64,000 nucleotides of DNA from Branchiostoma belcheri (Eukaryota; Chordata; Leptocardii; Amphioxiformes; Branchiostomatidae). The notes under the pieces are model-generated. The model was not told where the DNA came from. It made no database searches and was given only the letters and a program-made list of their open reading frames with translations. Positions 25,001-36,154 of the stretch are shown piece by piece. The DNA lies in NCBI RefSeq assembly GCF_001625305.1, contig NW_017804453.1, forward strand, positions 867,196 to 931,195, written 5' to 3'. The first letter of the stretch is position 1. Every line of letters starts with the position of its first letter. Position numbers and translations under genes: made by a program.

Positions 25001-26443
25001 TGATGATTTTCATCTGCTGATGAAGATTTTATCTTTTTGGAAACCAAAAGAAGCTGGTGAAAAGGAGGAGGCTGTTTAAACTCTGCTAGTTCACTGTACC
25101 TGCTGCCTGATTCTTGCAGTTGTCGGATTCTGACTAATATACATTTAGATGTACACGTATCCCTGGAGAATGGTAACTGTTCCGTTAATGTCCGAATTGC
25201 TGAAAAAGAATTGCGCACTGATCACACCAGGTAAGTGAAAAATAGCCCATTACTGTGTTAGTCATCCAAGACAAATATACACAAGGGAGTGCTTGGGTTC
25301 TAGATGCCAGATTATGATATCATTAAGGCCACTGCAGTTATTTGTAGGGAGTTTCTGTACATGTTTCTGTTTTGTGAAACTTGTTACAACCAATCCATGA
25401 AAATATAAATTTTTCAGGTGTTATGCAGAGATCTCATTAGAATGTATCTCAAAAATGTTGAGGAAAGATTATGTTTACTGTCAGGCACTTAGGAAACAAA
25501 TGCAGACTGAGTTTGCATTCATAACCTGAAGCTATAAAATGTTGTTTGTTACGTTTCTGGTTTTGTTTCTGTATTTGCTTGATTTTGATTTCCATAATTT
25601 TGTTCCCTCAGGATCAGCGCGCTGAAGTCGTTCGCCAGAACAAGATGATAATGACCAATTCTCCAAAGGCTTAAGTATGAGAACATAACTTCACCATTCC
25701 AATTGGCACTCTCAACCCCATGTTCTCCTTTGCATTTCATTTCTTCTTGTATTTCTTATTTGAACATAACATAACCCAAATGAATTTTCCCAAGAAGTTT
25801 TCATCTATCAGTAGACCCACATTTTAAAAATTAAGTTCTTAATTGATTCTTAAAGAATTTTGAACTTTTTACCTTGATAATGAACCCCCACTGCATAGTA
25901 ACAGTTAGTTTCAGGCAATTCTGAGTTACCAGTAACATCTGTTAAAAATGTTGGACATTTAGAATAACAGGTTTTCATCATTTGCATAGAACCAGATAAT
26001 ATTGTATTAGCACATTTGAAAGGAAAACTAGAATAAATGGAAAGAGTGAAGTTCAACCTTTTTTGTAAATTTATTGTGATGGTATGTAGTTGGGACTTTT
26101 AATTTAACTTGACCACTGTGGAGAAAAATGTACATTTGCAGATGGTTAACTGTATGTCGAGTGAGGTTAGATAAAGACTACATCAAGTTGACAAACATTG
26201 CTTATACTAACTTTTCAAATCACTTGGGATCGAATTAGATGTAAGAATTTTCTGTCTGAAGAAAGACAGACCCTTAATGATCATCATTCTTGGGGTAAGG
26301 TTACTTATAAGCTGATGGAAGGAAAGCTGGTAGCAATGAAGCAGCACACTTTGACCCCACAATTTTTTTTACCTCTTTTAACGCAGGAAAAGCGTGCGCA
26401 GGAGGTTCGCAGGAACAAAAAGGAGTTTGCTACATCTGGCTGA
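13002..26443 (+). CDS. Stathmin family microtubule regulator
   Basis: Stathmins bind two tubulin dimers and promote microtubule depolymerisation. Coding exons: 13002-13023 (MSTVSST plus one base), optional 19344-19439, 22763-22932, 23944-24075, 24608-24667, then terminal 25612-25674 or 26387-26443. Phases agree in every combination. Without the cassette the protein is 148 or 146 aa (human STMN1 149); with it, 180 or 178 aa (SCG10 179). Exon 22763 gives [15 protein letters not shown], the stathmin N-terminal motif, and a proline-directed LSSPPRSPT site like that around STMN1 Ser38. KSGQAF keeps the Ser16 position but lacks the basic consensus before it. The next exons code a charged helix ([26 protein letters not shown]). 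ATG 13002 is chosen because its phase-1 exon gives MSTVSST-D-MQVKQ, like MASSDIQVKE of STMN1. An acceptor at 12980 implies a 5' UTR intron. The single gene is likely ancestral to vertebrate STMN1-4. Confidence 0.93.
15824..16177 (+). other. Unassigned 117-codon open frame in stathmin intron 1
   Basis: An open frame starting in a good Kozak context (CAACCATGGGAGG), rich in Ser, Gly and Pro. I recognise no domain and see no transcript signals around it. It may be a small intronic gene, an alternative exon or chance. Confidence 0.15.
19344..19439 (+). CDS. Stathmin cassette exon coding the SCG10-type membrane anchor
   Basis: The 96-bp exon lies between acceptor TTTCCATCCAAG and donor GTCAGTAAG and is phase 1 on both sides, so it can be included or skipped. 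Joined to exon 13002-13023 it reads [18 protein letters not shown] and ends KYG-D before MQVKQ. STMN2/SCG10 has AYKEKMKELSMLSLICSC at the same place, followed by TYDDMEVKQ. The two cysteines at residues 23 and 25 match the palmitoylated Cys22 and Cys24 of SCG10, which target it to Golgi and growth-cone membranes. Alternative use is inferred; there are no transcript data here. Confidence 0.88.
19875..20183 (+). repeat. 309-bp duplicated segment, copy 1 (empty-site allele)
   Basis: Matches 21694-22002 base for base in length, with about four substitutions (GACGTACG/GACATACG, GTCAGCAAA/GTCCGCAAA, GATGAAGAG/GATGAACAG, GTTAGCC/GTCAGCC). It ends exactly at the N gap. It begins at TATATTCATT, the sequence that in copy 2 directly follows the Tc1 end. 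Confidence 0.9.
20184..20203. other. Scaffold gap (20 N)
   Basis: A run of 20 N, probably a placeholder of unknown true size. It hides the left terminus of the Tc1-like element. Confidence 0.98.
20204..21693 (-). mobile_element. Tc1-like DNA transposon, left end lost in the gap
   Basis: The right end reads GGGGTTGAATAATTTTGCAT then GCAACTG followed by target TA, a typical Tc1 terminus. A second direct copy of that motif at about 21479 lies beside an inner inverted repeat ending TTGCCATTTCAG (21531). That inner repeat is matched in inverse at 20204-20254 (CTGAAATGGCAACTTTAAC). This is the IR/DR arrangement of many Tc1 elements. The outer left repeat is missing and must lie in the N gap. Confidence 0.88.
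20252..21290 (-). pseudogene. Decayed Tc1/mariner DD34E transposase
   Basis: The minus strand begins [12 protein letters not shown] then an in-frame stop. It continues with recognisable Tc1 pieces: helix-turn-helix ([20 protein letters not shown]), first catalytic Asp in [13 protein letters not shown], second in [17 protein letters not shown], and the Glu region in [13 protein letters not shown]. Several stops and at least one frameshift break the frame. It cannot make an active enzyme as written. Confidence 0.88.
21694..22002 (+). repeat. 309-bp duplicated segment, copy 2 (filled-site allele flank)
   Basis: Immediately follows the right end of the Tc1 element and its TA target. It is the same sequence as 19875-20183 at about 98.7% identity by eye and continues without a break into unique sequence. 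Confidence 0.9.
22297..22662. mobile_element. MITE, copy B (TIR AGGCCACACCAATTT)
   Basis: Begins TTAGGCCACACCAATTTGAT and ends AAATTGGTGTGGCCTTAA, about 366 bp. The interior resembles copy A closely (GGATTCGCC, poly-T, TGATTTGC poly-A, GGATGCCCAGGCCTG). It lies in a stathmin intron about 100 bp before exon 22763-22932. Confidence 0.75.
23581..23790 (+). repeat. Minisatellite, 90-bp unit, about 2.3 copies
   Basis: Units start at 23581, 23671 and 23761. Each contains two half-repeats of GTGTTCAGCACCAAGG. Because 90 is divisible by three and there are no stops, it yields open frames on both strands (23513-23812 and reverse). These are not genes. It lies in a stathmin intron. Confidence 0.9.
25612..25674 (+). 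CDS. Stathmin alternative terminal exon A
   Basis: After acceptor TTCCCTCAG it reads [20 protein letters not shown] then TAA. It replaces the final helix segment (KDKHIEEVRKNKE in STMN1). An AATAAA at 26032-26037 could end this form. It shares the R-A-(E/Q)-(V/E)-V-R-(Q/R)-N-K core with exon B, which suggests an exon duplication. Confidence 0.8.
   Translation, partial: DQRAEVVRQNKMIMTNSPKA
26032..26037 (+). terminator. Candidate poly(A) signal for stathmin exon A form
   Basis: AATAAA about 360 nt after the exon A stop codon and before exon B. Confidence 0.45.
26387..26443 (+). CDS. Stathmin alternative terminal exon B
   Basis: After a strong pyrimidine tract and ACGCAG it reads [18 protein letters not shown] then TGA. 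It is closer than exon A to the vertebrate end EEVRKNKE. It is reached in phase 0 from exon 24608-24667, so exons A and B are mutually exclusive alternatives. AATAAA signals follow at 27111-27116 and 27647-27652. Confidence 0.85.
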   Translation, partial: EKRAQEVRRNKKEFATSG

Positions 26444-27110
26444 GGCAGTGGGGACGAGGACAAGAAGGAATTTTGCTGGCACCCAGCTGGTACAAGCCCC
26501 CACAAGATTTGAATCTAAAGTTTGCCAGATTCACAAATCCTATAGTGCTGTAGTTGAACTGGTATAAAAGTGCTGCATGTGCAAAGTGATGTACAAAAAA
26601 ATGCTATAACAAAAGTACGTAAATCTTGAACACGGACTGGGATTCCCTTAGAGAAAATGCCACAAATGATACGGAGAAATGCTAATAATGATTGGTGCAT
26701 GTTTGTAGCTTCAACTTGGTGCTGGGCTTTTTGAAATGCAAGGTAAATTCCAAATGCTGTGATATCTTTAAAAAGAGTGACACTGTTTTGTGTACCCTGC
26801 AACCCAGAAGAGCTGCTTTAACCTAGGTAACACTTTGGTCAAAGGACATACCAATCTTGAGAACATATTTCCTCATTGCCAGGTTAAGATCTCTGATTCC
26901 TGGTTGTATGTTACAGTTATGAGGTTCCATACAGTTTTGGTTGGTGATCCTCAGTAATTGGGATAATTTGACTGGATGCAAGGATAAAAATGTTCTCTCT
27001 GGGTGTCAAGGTATTCATCTTCCGCCTTAATACTTTCTTCCAAAGATTTACACATTATTGAGATATACAAGAGCTATGTGTCTTTCTGTACAAAAATAGA
27101 TAGCTGTTAA

Positions 27111-27116
27111 AATAAA
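27111..27116 (+). terminator. Candidate poly(A) signal for stathmin exon B form
   Basis: AATAAA about 670 nt after the exon B stop codon. Another AATAAA at 27647-27652 could be a distal site. Confidence 0.45.
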
Positions 27117-27652
27117 TGGTCAGTTTACTTGAAATAGAAATGACATCCAGTACATAGAAGGTTGTTCTCACAAATGTTCTCCAAATACAGCTGATGAGCA
27201 TTTTTCAGGCCTTTTCCACATGTCAAGACATGAAAAAAGCTGGAAAGCTGTATTTTTTTTATTTTATTGTAATGTCAAGAGGAAAACAAGAAATTATATA
27301 TCCACATTTTTCTGTTATGTTTCACATTAAATCCCATCCCTACAATTCTGCCAGCTTTTCTTAGAAATATCTAGATACAGGATAGATACAATACCCATTT
27401 AACTGGACCAAGCAACATATAATGAATCAAAGTCATGTATAGCAAATCCCACTATTCTCGACCCACAAAAGTAAAACACCATGTATCGTTCACTGCATTT
27501 GTACTCCTTGTTACATGTTTGCACTTATTTGTTACATTTGTTACTTCCATGTTAAAACATTTGTTAAATTAAGAGTATCAGCTCTGTAGCAATGATAGTG
27601 ACGTAGTGAAGCACTTGTCAGCTAGAATCTATATGCTTCCCTTGCTAATAAA

Positions 27653-30600
27653 ATGTTATATAGTAGAAGATGTGCTGGGAAACTGCTTGAATGCCAGGAA
27701 TGGTTTGTGCAGTGTAAAGCTTCATCACAGCGATGTTCACACTTGTTGAAAAGGTGATGGCTTCAAGAAAAGAGGACAAAGATAAAAGTTGTGTATGTCT
27801 TTTTATTCTGGAAGTTGTAGACAATTTGTAGTTTTGGCCAAAGATTATTGATATCATATCATCAGTGATATATGGGACTAGAGCAGCTGTCAATACAAAA
27901 CTAACCCATCTGAGAGCAATGATTCAAAGTATGTACCCAGGTAACAGCTATACTCTAACTGCATTCATTTGGACAAAAGCAGTCGCTTTTGCAAAATAAT
28001 CAACAAGACAAACGTTGGTTTTGCTTTGAGAAGGAAGGTGTTCGTTATTCGAGAAAGTTTCTAGGTGTGAAAGAATACATGAGAAAGCAAAGTCAATGTT
28101 TCCCACCTGCAAAAGTAAAAGCAAGGTAGACGACTGCTTTCAGTGGACATTTCTATGATGTAGCTGTATGTGCAAGTCCAGCAATGTGTTCGTAAACGTG
28201 AAGGAAACAACTACGTACATGTAACTCTAAAAGGGCAAGTAGGATTTCAAGTGGCAAGTGCAATAGCAGATATATGGTAGATGTTGGCAGTTACTCAATA
28301 AACTAACTGGTACAACACTTGTTAGTGGCGCTGTGTTCATTTTATTGTCGCAGCTACAAATAAATGTACATCCGAAGAAGTGTTTACCTCCTGTCCATCT
28401 CTTTACAGCTAGTTCCTATTCTAAACTTGACTGGCATCATGCCGTTTCTTACTTGCTCACACACCATGGTTGCGCATTGGATTTTTATTGTGCTAGTTTT
28501 TTTAGCCTCTACCAGGCTTGAGGGCGCAAACTGCCGGCCGGCAAACTGTAAACTGGAAGGCTAAACTCCCTCGGCGTGTTATCTCTCTATTTGGCCAATT
28601 TCTACTATTTCCAGCCGCGCCCTCAAGCCTGGTAGAGGCTACTAGTTTTTCAGTTCAGCCGAGTCGGGGGATTTTTTCTTGATGAATTTCAGAAACGAGA
28701 ACTTTCGTGAAAATGGCGCGGCAACCAATCATATAATGTGACCATATACGTGTATTAATGTAGAACTTTATTGCACGACAATTGCACATGGTACAATGTA
28801 TGGCAAACTACATGAAGAGAGTAACAACAATAAGATAAGTATAATATAATTAATTATGAAGTACATTTGGTATATAGGAATACAAAATTAGTTTAGTATT
28901 CACTACAAACTACCAACATAGGAGTATTGCTATAAATTTCGTGAATCGTGAGATAGTACTTGAGAAGTTACAATGGTCTGCTGTTACCTATGGCATTACT
29001 TTTACTTTTGAATGCGTGGCAAACTATTACTGATCACTGTTATCCACATTGCAGCCAACAAAGAAACCCCCGCACCATGCATGCACTTCGCCATTTGTGT
29101 CCAACGGTTCATGCACGTAGCATGTCAAAGGCAATGATCACATTAATAGGTCAAATGTAACTCGACCCTTTATTCAGATCAGGTCACCCAAGTCTCCAGA
29201 AGTGCTATGCTTCCTCATAAATCTCCACACATCATGTATGTTAATACTGTTTCAGAACTATCCGGTCTCAAAACAAGGAGGTGGGGTACTAAACGTCGTC
29301 GTTAGCCATCCCCATCAGAAGTGGTAAAAATGGTTTAAAAACACGGTGTTAAAAATGCACCTGTGTTTGGGGTAAGAGATGTAACACCCTATCAAAGTAC
29401 GGAGCTGAATCACCCTCCAAGCAAACCGACCTAATTTTCTCTGGCCATTTTCTCGCAACCATCTCAGCCCTTTTACCGCGCAATCCATGCCATGTTGGCC
29501 CCTCATCCCCGGTATTATGTGTCAGAGCCTGACATCACTCTAGGCGTGCCATCGGAAGCCTGGAGGGCAGTCATACCGAGTAGGGGGCTCGGATTACCTT
29601 TATATGTCCATGAAATATGATGGTAGAACTTGAAGTGAATATGACCGTCGTAAATTCTGATTTACACATGCAGTGGAAGGTCGCGCGCCAAGATGATACG
29701 ATAACAGCCAATTATTCCACTAATTGCTGGGTTACATGTCACCTTTATAGAATTTCTGCAATATCCCGGACCGTGTGGGGAAAATAAAGCTTGCCTCCAG
29801 ACGTATCGACCTGCATGAATATTGCAACCCGCTCCCTCTAGAAGATGTGATTTACGTCTTTTTCTTCTATTACATTCCTTAGGACTGAATCCGTGAGTAC
29901 TTCAAAGAACGCTCTGTACACGGGGATGGTTTTATTACACCCATGCGTCTCTCCTTCGCCTACCGGTCCTAGCTACACAGCGCATATAAACTAGACAAAA
30001 TTGCGTTGGCGCTGACCTTGCCAGCATCCAAAAGAACACGCCAGAAACGTGATTGTTGTACAAACGAGGAGCTCGTACCTTTATTACCTCCACTGTGAAA
30101 TAACAGTATCACAAATCAAAAAGCACGTTAACTACAGTGTGTCGGCTCTGGCGTGATGCAGTGTTACTCCTTGTAATGAGGGGTAACAAAAAATAACAAG
30201 CAAGACGGTATTTCGAAGCTATTTTACTCTTGCAGACACTTGCCTTTCTGTGACCCTGATGGCTATGCTATTTGTTCACTGTCAAAATCACCACGTACAC
30301 CATAATGTAATTTCATTGATTACTATGGCAACTAATCCTATGGCCACCCATCATTGTATCCCCGCATAATTCAAGTCCCCGACAAGGAAATGTAATAAAA
30401 GATTTAGAGTCGATAGTTCGAGTTCGTGGATGAATAATGGCCCTTACATGTCGAAGTATGTAGGTTTTACAGGAAAATGTCGTATGCGGGCAAATTTTAG
30501 TCGTGCATGCTCACCCATTCTTCCCAATTTGAAACGAAAGGTTGTTTTCTTTATTACCAGCTCCGAGGAAAATGATAAACGCAAAGCATTTTTGTATGTT

Positions 30601-31542
30601 GGCAATAAAAAAGGCACAGTCACCATGATGGCAAAATATACAACCTAGGCTCTAAACTAAATGCCACGTTCCACGTCATTACGAGAACGTGAAGTACACC
30701 TTAGGTGGTACGTCCCACTTGGCTGCCTCCTCAACTTGTTATTTGTCGCCGAAGCTAAGTGCTGCAAACTTTTGCTGTTATTAGGAGTTTAGAAGGAAAT
30801 GGGGCATTTTTGCATTGTACTTTTAGTAATGAAGCTCGTTGTTGTTGTAATGGAGAACAATATCGTGGTGTTGTCTTTAGTACCCGATTTTCTGTTCAAT
30901 TTCAGATGAAATGCATATTTGTACGTATGGCAGCTTCACCACTTTTCAATATGTCGACCGGTTTGTGATGGCATCCACATTGAAATTGAATAGATTGTAA
31001 GTTTTCTCGAATAAATTATATCGTAGGAAATTTCCTTGTATTACAATATACCTCAGTTAATGAGGACAAAAAGATGAAAGTACACTATACCATAACAAAC
31101 CATGCAAGTACCCAGGAGAAAGACATAATCATAACTTGTTAACAATATGACAAAACATTGATCACCATTATCGGGGTTAGTTCCTCAAGTAACAATCGTA
31201 GCACCGATCCAAGTATACTGAGATCATAAACATAATGTAACAAGACTACTCGAAAGCGTCATAGAATTCAAAGCAAAAGCATATTACACAGCAGAGATGT
31301 TTGTTGGGCGATTTTCCAAAATGTAGCTGAAATTTACTGCTGATGAATATGCCTAAGCCCAATGAAAAGCAGTTGATTGTAATGCCCCAAGCCTCACACG
31401 TAAAGGCGCCGTATAGATAATTGATTTTTCTCCTCGTGGGGAGAAAGGGTTGTATGATATATCAATATCCTTTTTATCTTATAGAACATCAGTATCAGTT
31501 GCTATTTCCATGACTTGCACATTTTAGATAATCCAACGGTTG
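27653..31542. other. Region without recognised genes
   Basis: Between the end of stathmin and the end of the transporter cluster. Apart from the MITE at 28503-28641 I see no exon I can support. Short open frames (for example 30430-30648) have no family match. Confidence 0.5.
28503..28641. mobile_element. Small MITE with 25-bp perfect TIRs and a target duplication
   Basis: TAGCCTCTACCAGGCTTGAG plus GGCGC at the left is repeated in exact inverse at the right end, giving a 139-bp element. CTAGTTTTT flanks both ends and reads as an 8-9 bp target duplication, which would fit hAT or Mutator-type parents. It has no coding capacity. Confidence 0.85.
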
Positions 31543-34500
31543 CTACTCTGCCGGCTTGTCTTCAGCTGGTTTGTCTTCTGCGGGCTTGTCTTCTGCGGGC
31601 TTCTCGTCGGCTGGTTTCTCATCCGAGTCAGGCTGCTCTGAATCTCCTGATGTGGAAGCTGCAGAACTCGATGCCTCGCTAGGGGCCGGTGCTGCACCTG
31701 ACCAGTCTTCAGGCGACCCCGAGCCGCAGCAGAGGAAGATGGTGGCGCTGCTGAACAGGAGGCCGGCAGACACCGTCCAGATGATGTTCCACTCTACGGC
31801 GTTCTGTGGAGGAGTTAACAGGATAAGGTCAGTTTTAACTCATATTTTCATGTCTGGTCTCTGGTGCTTTAAAAAGTTCACCGCAGATGTAGACAACCTG
31901 CCAAGTATCCAGTGGTATTCTAAAGAACAGATTCAACTTGACTGACTTTGATTTAAAAAATTAAACTAACATGCAGTAAGTGCAACTCTTTCATAAACTA
32001 CCAGAAGACACGTTAATGTGCAATATTAGCCTCCACTATCCCCTCCTAGACAGGGTCAGTATTTGACCATGCACATGCTGGATGAACTCCCTAGCCATGC
32101 AATTGTTCTACATGTACACGTAGGTGTATACACACCACATCACCCTAGATTTACATGTAGAATGTGTGTACATGAGACATACCTGATGTAGGGTACCTCC
32201 TCCTACACAGATGGGCGTGATGATCCCCATGATGGTGGACAGGCCGCCGGACACGCCCATCAACTTACTGGCGTGAACCCCCGCGATGTCCAGCGCGTTC
32301 ACGTTGTACCCTGGAATGCAACACATACTATAAGAATTAAAGAAACGTGGTGTAGCACGCACACATACACATACACGTACACATACACACATACACATAC
32401 ACGTACAGGTACACATACACACATACACATACACATACACATGTACTACACACATATGCATATATATATATATATATATATATATAGTTTAGACACGGTG
32501 ACATTAATGCTTGAACATCATAGTGCTAAAATTTGTGCCTTTAAGCCTTCGACGTCGAGAACCACTCTAAGGGGAGTATCATTTCATTGATACAACTTCC
32601 AATTAAAAACCGAAAGTACAAGACACACCTGCTGCCAGAGGGAGCGCCAGTGCACCGAAGCCGATGGTGAGGAACGGCACGGCCTTCTCCAGCGAGTCTC
32701 CTGCCAACCCTGTCGACAACAGGAAGCTGCCAGCAATGGCAAGACCTGAGGGGGAGTAACGATACCGGGTTTTAAATTTGCGCTTGAAAACGTGCAGGTA
32801 GTATTTCACAATTCGTGATGGAGTCCCGAAATGTCACCGCGAAAATAAAAACGGTGCTGAAAATTCTTAATTGTCATCAAGCAATGGTGCACTCTAGAAA
32901 TAGCTCTATCACTCTCACTCAAGAAACTAAGATCAGCAACAACTCCGTCTCTTTCAACACCCATCTTTAGAACTTTATCTACGGTAAACACGGAGTACAC
33001 GTAGATTCTTACCGAAGAAGTTGAATGACTTTCTGATGAAGTTTGTGGAGACGGTTTGGCTCTTGGTGGCTGCTCGTGCCGGGTAACCGATCAGAGGCAG
33101 TCCGACAGTGAACAGCGCAAAATGGACCCCGCTGTACACACCAGCCTGCATGGGGCAGAAAAACTCAATATAAGTGTGTTTTATGCAGTACGTATTATAG
33201 TAACAAGTTTAAAGCTTCTCAATGATATTGGTTTTTTTTTTTTTGTCCGTACAGTCAACTTTATTCTGCAGGAAAGTATAGAAAATGTTGTTACTAAAAG
33301 GTATAAGGAACACAATGACTTGCATGAGTTAAGATATAGTCTTAATACTTCAACTCATGACTATGGTAAACAAGACATTTACCACTTTTTTTTACAAATA
33401 ATGGTCATGACCTTTTCTCAATATGAAGTTTATATCATAAATGTCAAATGGTATTTTAAGTCTTGCAAAGTGACACCAAAAACTAACATTACAAAAGCAT
33501 CATAGTTTGACATCTAATATTNNNNNNNNNNNNNNNNNNNNTAACAGCTGCTATTGTATAATTGTCGTATGATTATTCATCCAGATCCATTCATTCATTC
33601 TTTGAACTTAACTTAGTCTAACACATCTCACATTAAAGTGACATTGATTATGACAGCTGATGAACACCACACGACAACCCCATTGCGTGATACACAGTGA
33701 GGTATATGTACTTACCGCAGGCTTGGCTGGAGCAGGAGGAGGAGGAGGAGGAGGAGACATGATGGCTTTCCACTCCTGCTCCGTCACTCCCGGGTCGAAC
33801 TCCGGAGTCGGGTACACAGAGGCAAACCACATCAGGGACCAGGCCACGCCAAGGCCGCCTGGGGGAAACAGGATGACAGTAATTTCATACCCTTAATTTT
33901 GTAAAAATGTCATTTACTGGAACTTCATGTTTCACGGACTTTAGGCGCAACCCAATAACATAACCATTGAAGTGTTAACCTACCATAGACGTAGAACGAG
34001 CAGGGCCACTCTGCCGCGGACTCTGCCAAGAACCCTGATGCCACCATGCCGACAACGATGCCGATATACTGGCCTGAAAAATACATTTGTGGTCTAAAGT
34101 GTAAATGATGTTATAATGTAATACCTTTTGGGGTGAAATTTAAAAGTGTTGCAATTATTGTGTATTCATTCAAACATTCGAATCATGTAACTCAAATATT
34201 CATTGTATCTTCAGCTGTCTCAGTCCACTTCATCTTTATCCTGATATCTGCGCATGCCTACCTGTGACGGTGAATGAACTAATGCTGCTCATCTCACTCG
34301 CCGGGGCCCATTTTACCCAGAACCCGTACATGGCTGGTGTTGTCATACCCTGGAAAACATGCGTCAGTCATCAACCGTATACATTTTTTCATCTCAATAA
34401 TATTTTTCGAAATCAGTCTACACTCAGTCTGTTTCTTTTGGCCCCTCCACTAGATTGTGACCCTTGATTTTATAATTGCAATATGATGCATGTAAGCATT

Positions 34501-35671
34501 TGACTTTAAAAGACAAGAAAAGAGGCAAAACGTTCAAATATATCGTCGCCCATTGGTCACTCATTGGCAGCCTCCAGTGGTGAGGGGTGTTAATTATTTC
34601 ATCTGACATTTCCACCGTGGCTCAGCTCGAACATGTCTATCCTTCATCACAAAGTCCCTCTCTGTTTTACCATACAGAAAAAAAACATGTTTACCTCTGC
34701 CATCCCCTGCAGGATCCTGACGAGCATGATGACGCTGTAGTGTCCGGCAGCGGACACAGGGATCAGCAGGTGCAGGATGGACGACACGAAGATAGAACAG
34801 GCGAATGCCCTGTGGACACAGGCGGTAACAACTCAGATTAATAAATGAAGAAAGATATAGCAATTATCTTTATTAAGATAATCTTAATCATTGTCATTGC
34901 CAATGGTTGTGTCAACTTTTATATAAACACATTGTAGTCATACTCCAATTTAGCCCATAACTGCTGCCATTGTATGTTTGTCTTGTGGGTGAATAAACCA
35001 CAATTAATACACATGTACAATACAGAATCACTGTGATAAAGGCTGACCTGGTAGCGTACACCCGCCGCAGGATGGGGTTCGCGAACGGGCGAGAGGCGAG
35101 CAGACCCAGGAAGAAGGAGGCGTGCACAGCTCCCATGACTAGCTGTGAGTACGGGCCCCAGTCCAGGTTCGAGAACTGCAACACAGAACAACAAACAGGA
35201 AATAAGCATGAAAGTTCATCTGAGTTGGCAAAATACATTATGAGAAACTTTAAACTGTTCATCAACTCAAAAGTATTCCCGAAACATTTGACCGAATCTT
35301 TCCGTCTTCCTCAGGTTTCTGACCCAATTGATATGAAAATATGTTATTTTTCACAACTGTGACGTCAGTGATGAGTCAAAGTTGGTAGGATGTCTATATC
35401 GCCCCCCGTCACGGTTGAGTAAATGAGTCATTTACATCAGAACGTAGCAAAATTCTTTCAACCGTTATGTCACTTATGTCGTTGTGATCTATGAAGCACA
35501 TCTACATACCTGTAGCTGCCTCTTCGACAAGGGGTTGGGCATCACCATGGTTACCATAGAGACCGCCAGATTGGCACGGCCGCCATATTGGATCATGAAG
35601 CCAAGTGAAGACATGGCGGCCATGATGTAACGCTTTTGTGATTTCCTCTTGATGGTGCTCCAGCTAGGCAG
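31543..35671 (-). CDS. SLC17-like major facilitator transporter unit 2
   Basis: SLC17 proteins are 12-helix anion transporters (vesicular glutamate, sialic acid, nucleotide, phosphate). Exons in order: 35671-35510, 35175-35048, 34809-34695, 34349-34262, 34073-33984, 33858-33716, 33145-33013, 32745-32629, 32310-32183, 31803-31543 (stop TAG). Phases agree. Helix 1 is RYIMAAMSSLGFMIQYGG-RANLAV, comparable to RRYIIAIMSGLGFCISFG of VGLUT. MYGFWVKWAPASE and GYNVNALDIAGVHASKLMG are SLC17 signatures. An exon of about 150 bp for helix 7 is missing between 33716 and 33145, where there is an N gap. The loop carries MSPPPPPPP, and the tail ends in EDKPA repeats. No own ATG exon is found: the first exon enters in phase 0 and matches the linker exon 36278-36155 upstream. 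The substrate cannot be told. Confidence 0.82.
32350..32486. repeat. (CA)n/(CATA)n microsatellite followed by (TA)n
   Basis: ACACATACAC-type repeats run to about 32450, then a pure TA tract at 32459-32486. They give spurious open frames on both strands. They lie in an intron of transporter unit 2. Confidence 0.95.
33522..33541. other. Scaffold gap (20 N)
   Basis: A 20-N placeholder inside the intron where the helix-7 exon of transporter unit 2 should be. Both paralogues have a 153-bp phase 0-0 exon at this point. Confidence 0.98.
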
Positions 35672-35954
35672 CTGGAATTTGAGTAATGAAAATAAGTAAA
35701 AAAAATCCACGGAAGTAACCAAGTTGTGCACGTGCATATTCAAACAATACATTTGGTAAATCTTCATAAATCATAAATCAATTCACCAGTCACGTTTAGT
35801 CCACAGTAACACCTCTCCACACTCCGCTCCCTTGAGTAAAATTTGCAGATGCCACCATCGTTAACGTTGTTTGAATCTTTTAGCCATATGCATCTTACAA
35901 AGATCCCTCTAACTCTGAAACTAACTCTGAAGCCTACTGTCTACACAGATTTTT

Positions 35955-35960
35955 TTTATT
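35955..35960 (-). terminator. Candidate poly(A) signal after transporter unit 1
   Basis: AATAAA on the minus strand about 87 nt beyond the TAA (36047) reached when the linker exon is not spliced. It would allow unit 1 to end as a separate mRNA. Confidence 0.45.
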
Positions 35961-36154
35961 CCTCTACATAGTGTTCCTTTTTCTTAGATTTGTGCAGTGG
36001 AAGGCCAGTTCATCTACAATATGAAGTCAAAGCCTTTTCACTTCTCTTATGGCGGTTGCCGGTCATCACCCTGGCGATCACCTGCGCATGTTGACCTCGT
36101 TCTCAGGGCTCCCTTCCAGCCACCAGTAGATGAACATAAAGGGAACGATCTTAC

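Noticed and set aside
32108..32590. Open frames of alternating Thr/His or Val/Cys
   Set aside because: They come from the CA/TA microsatellite in an intron of unit 2.
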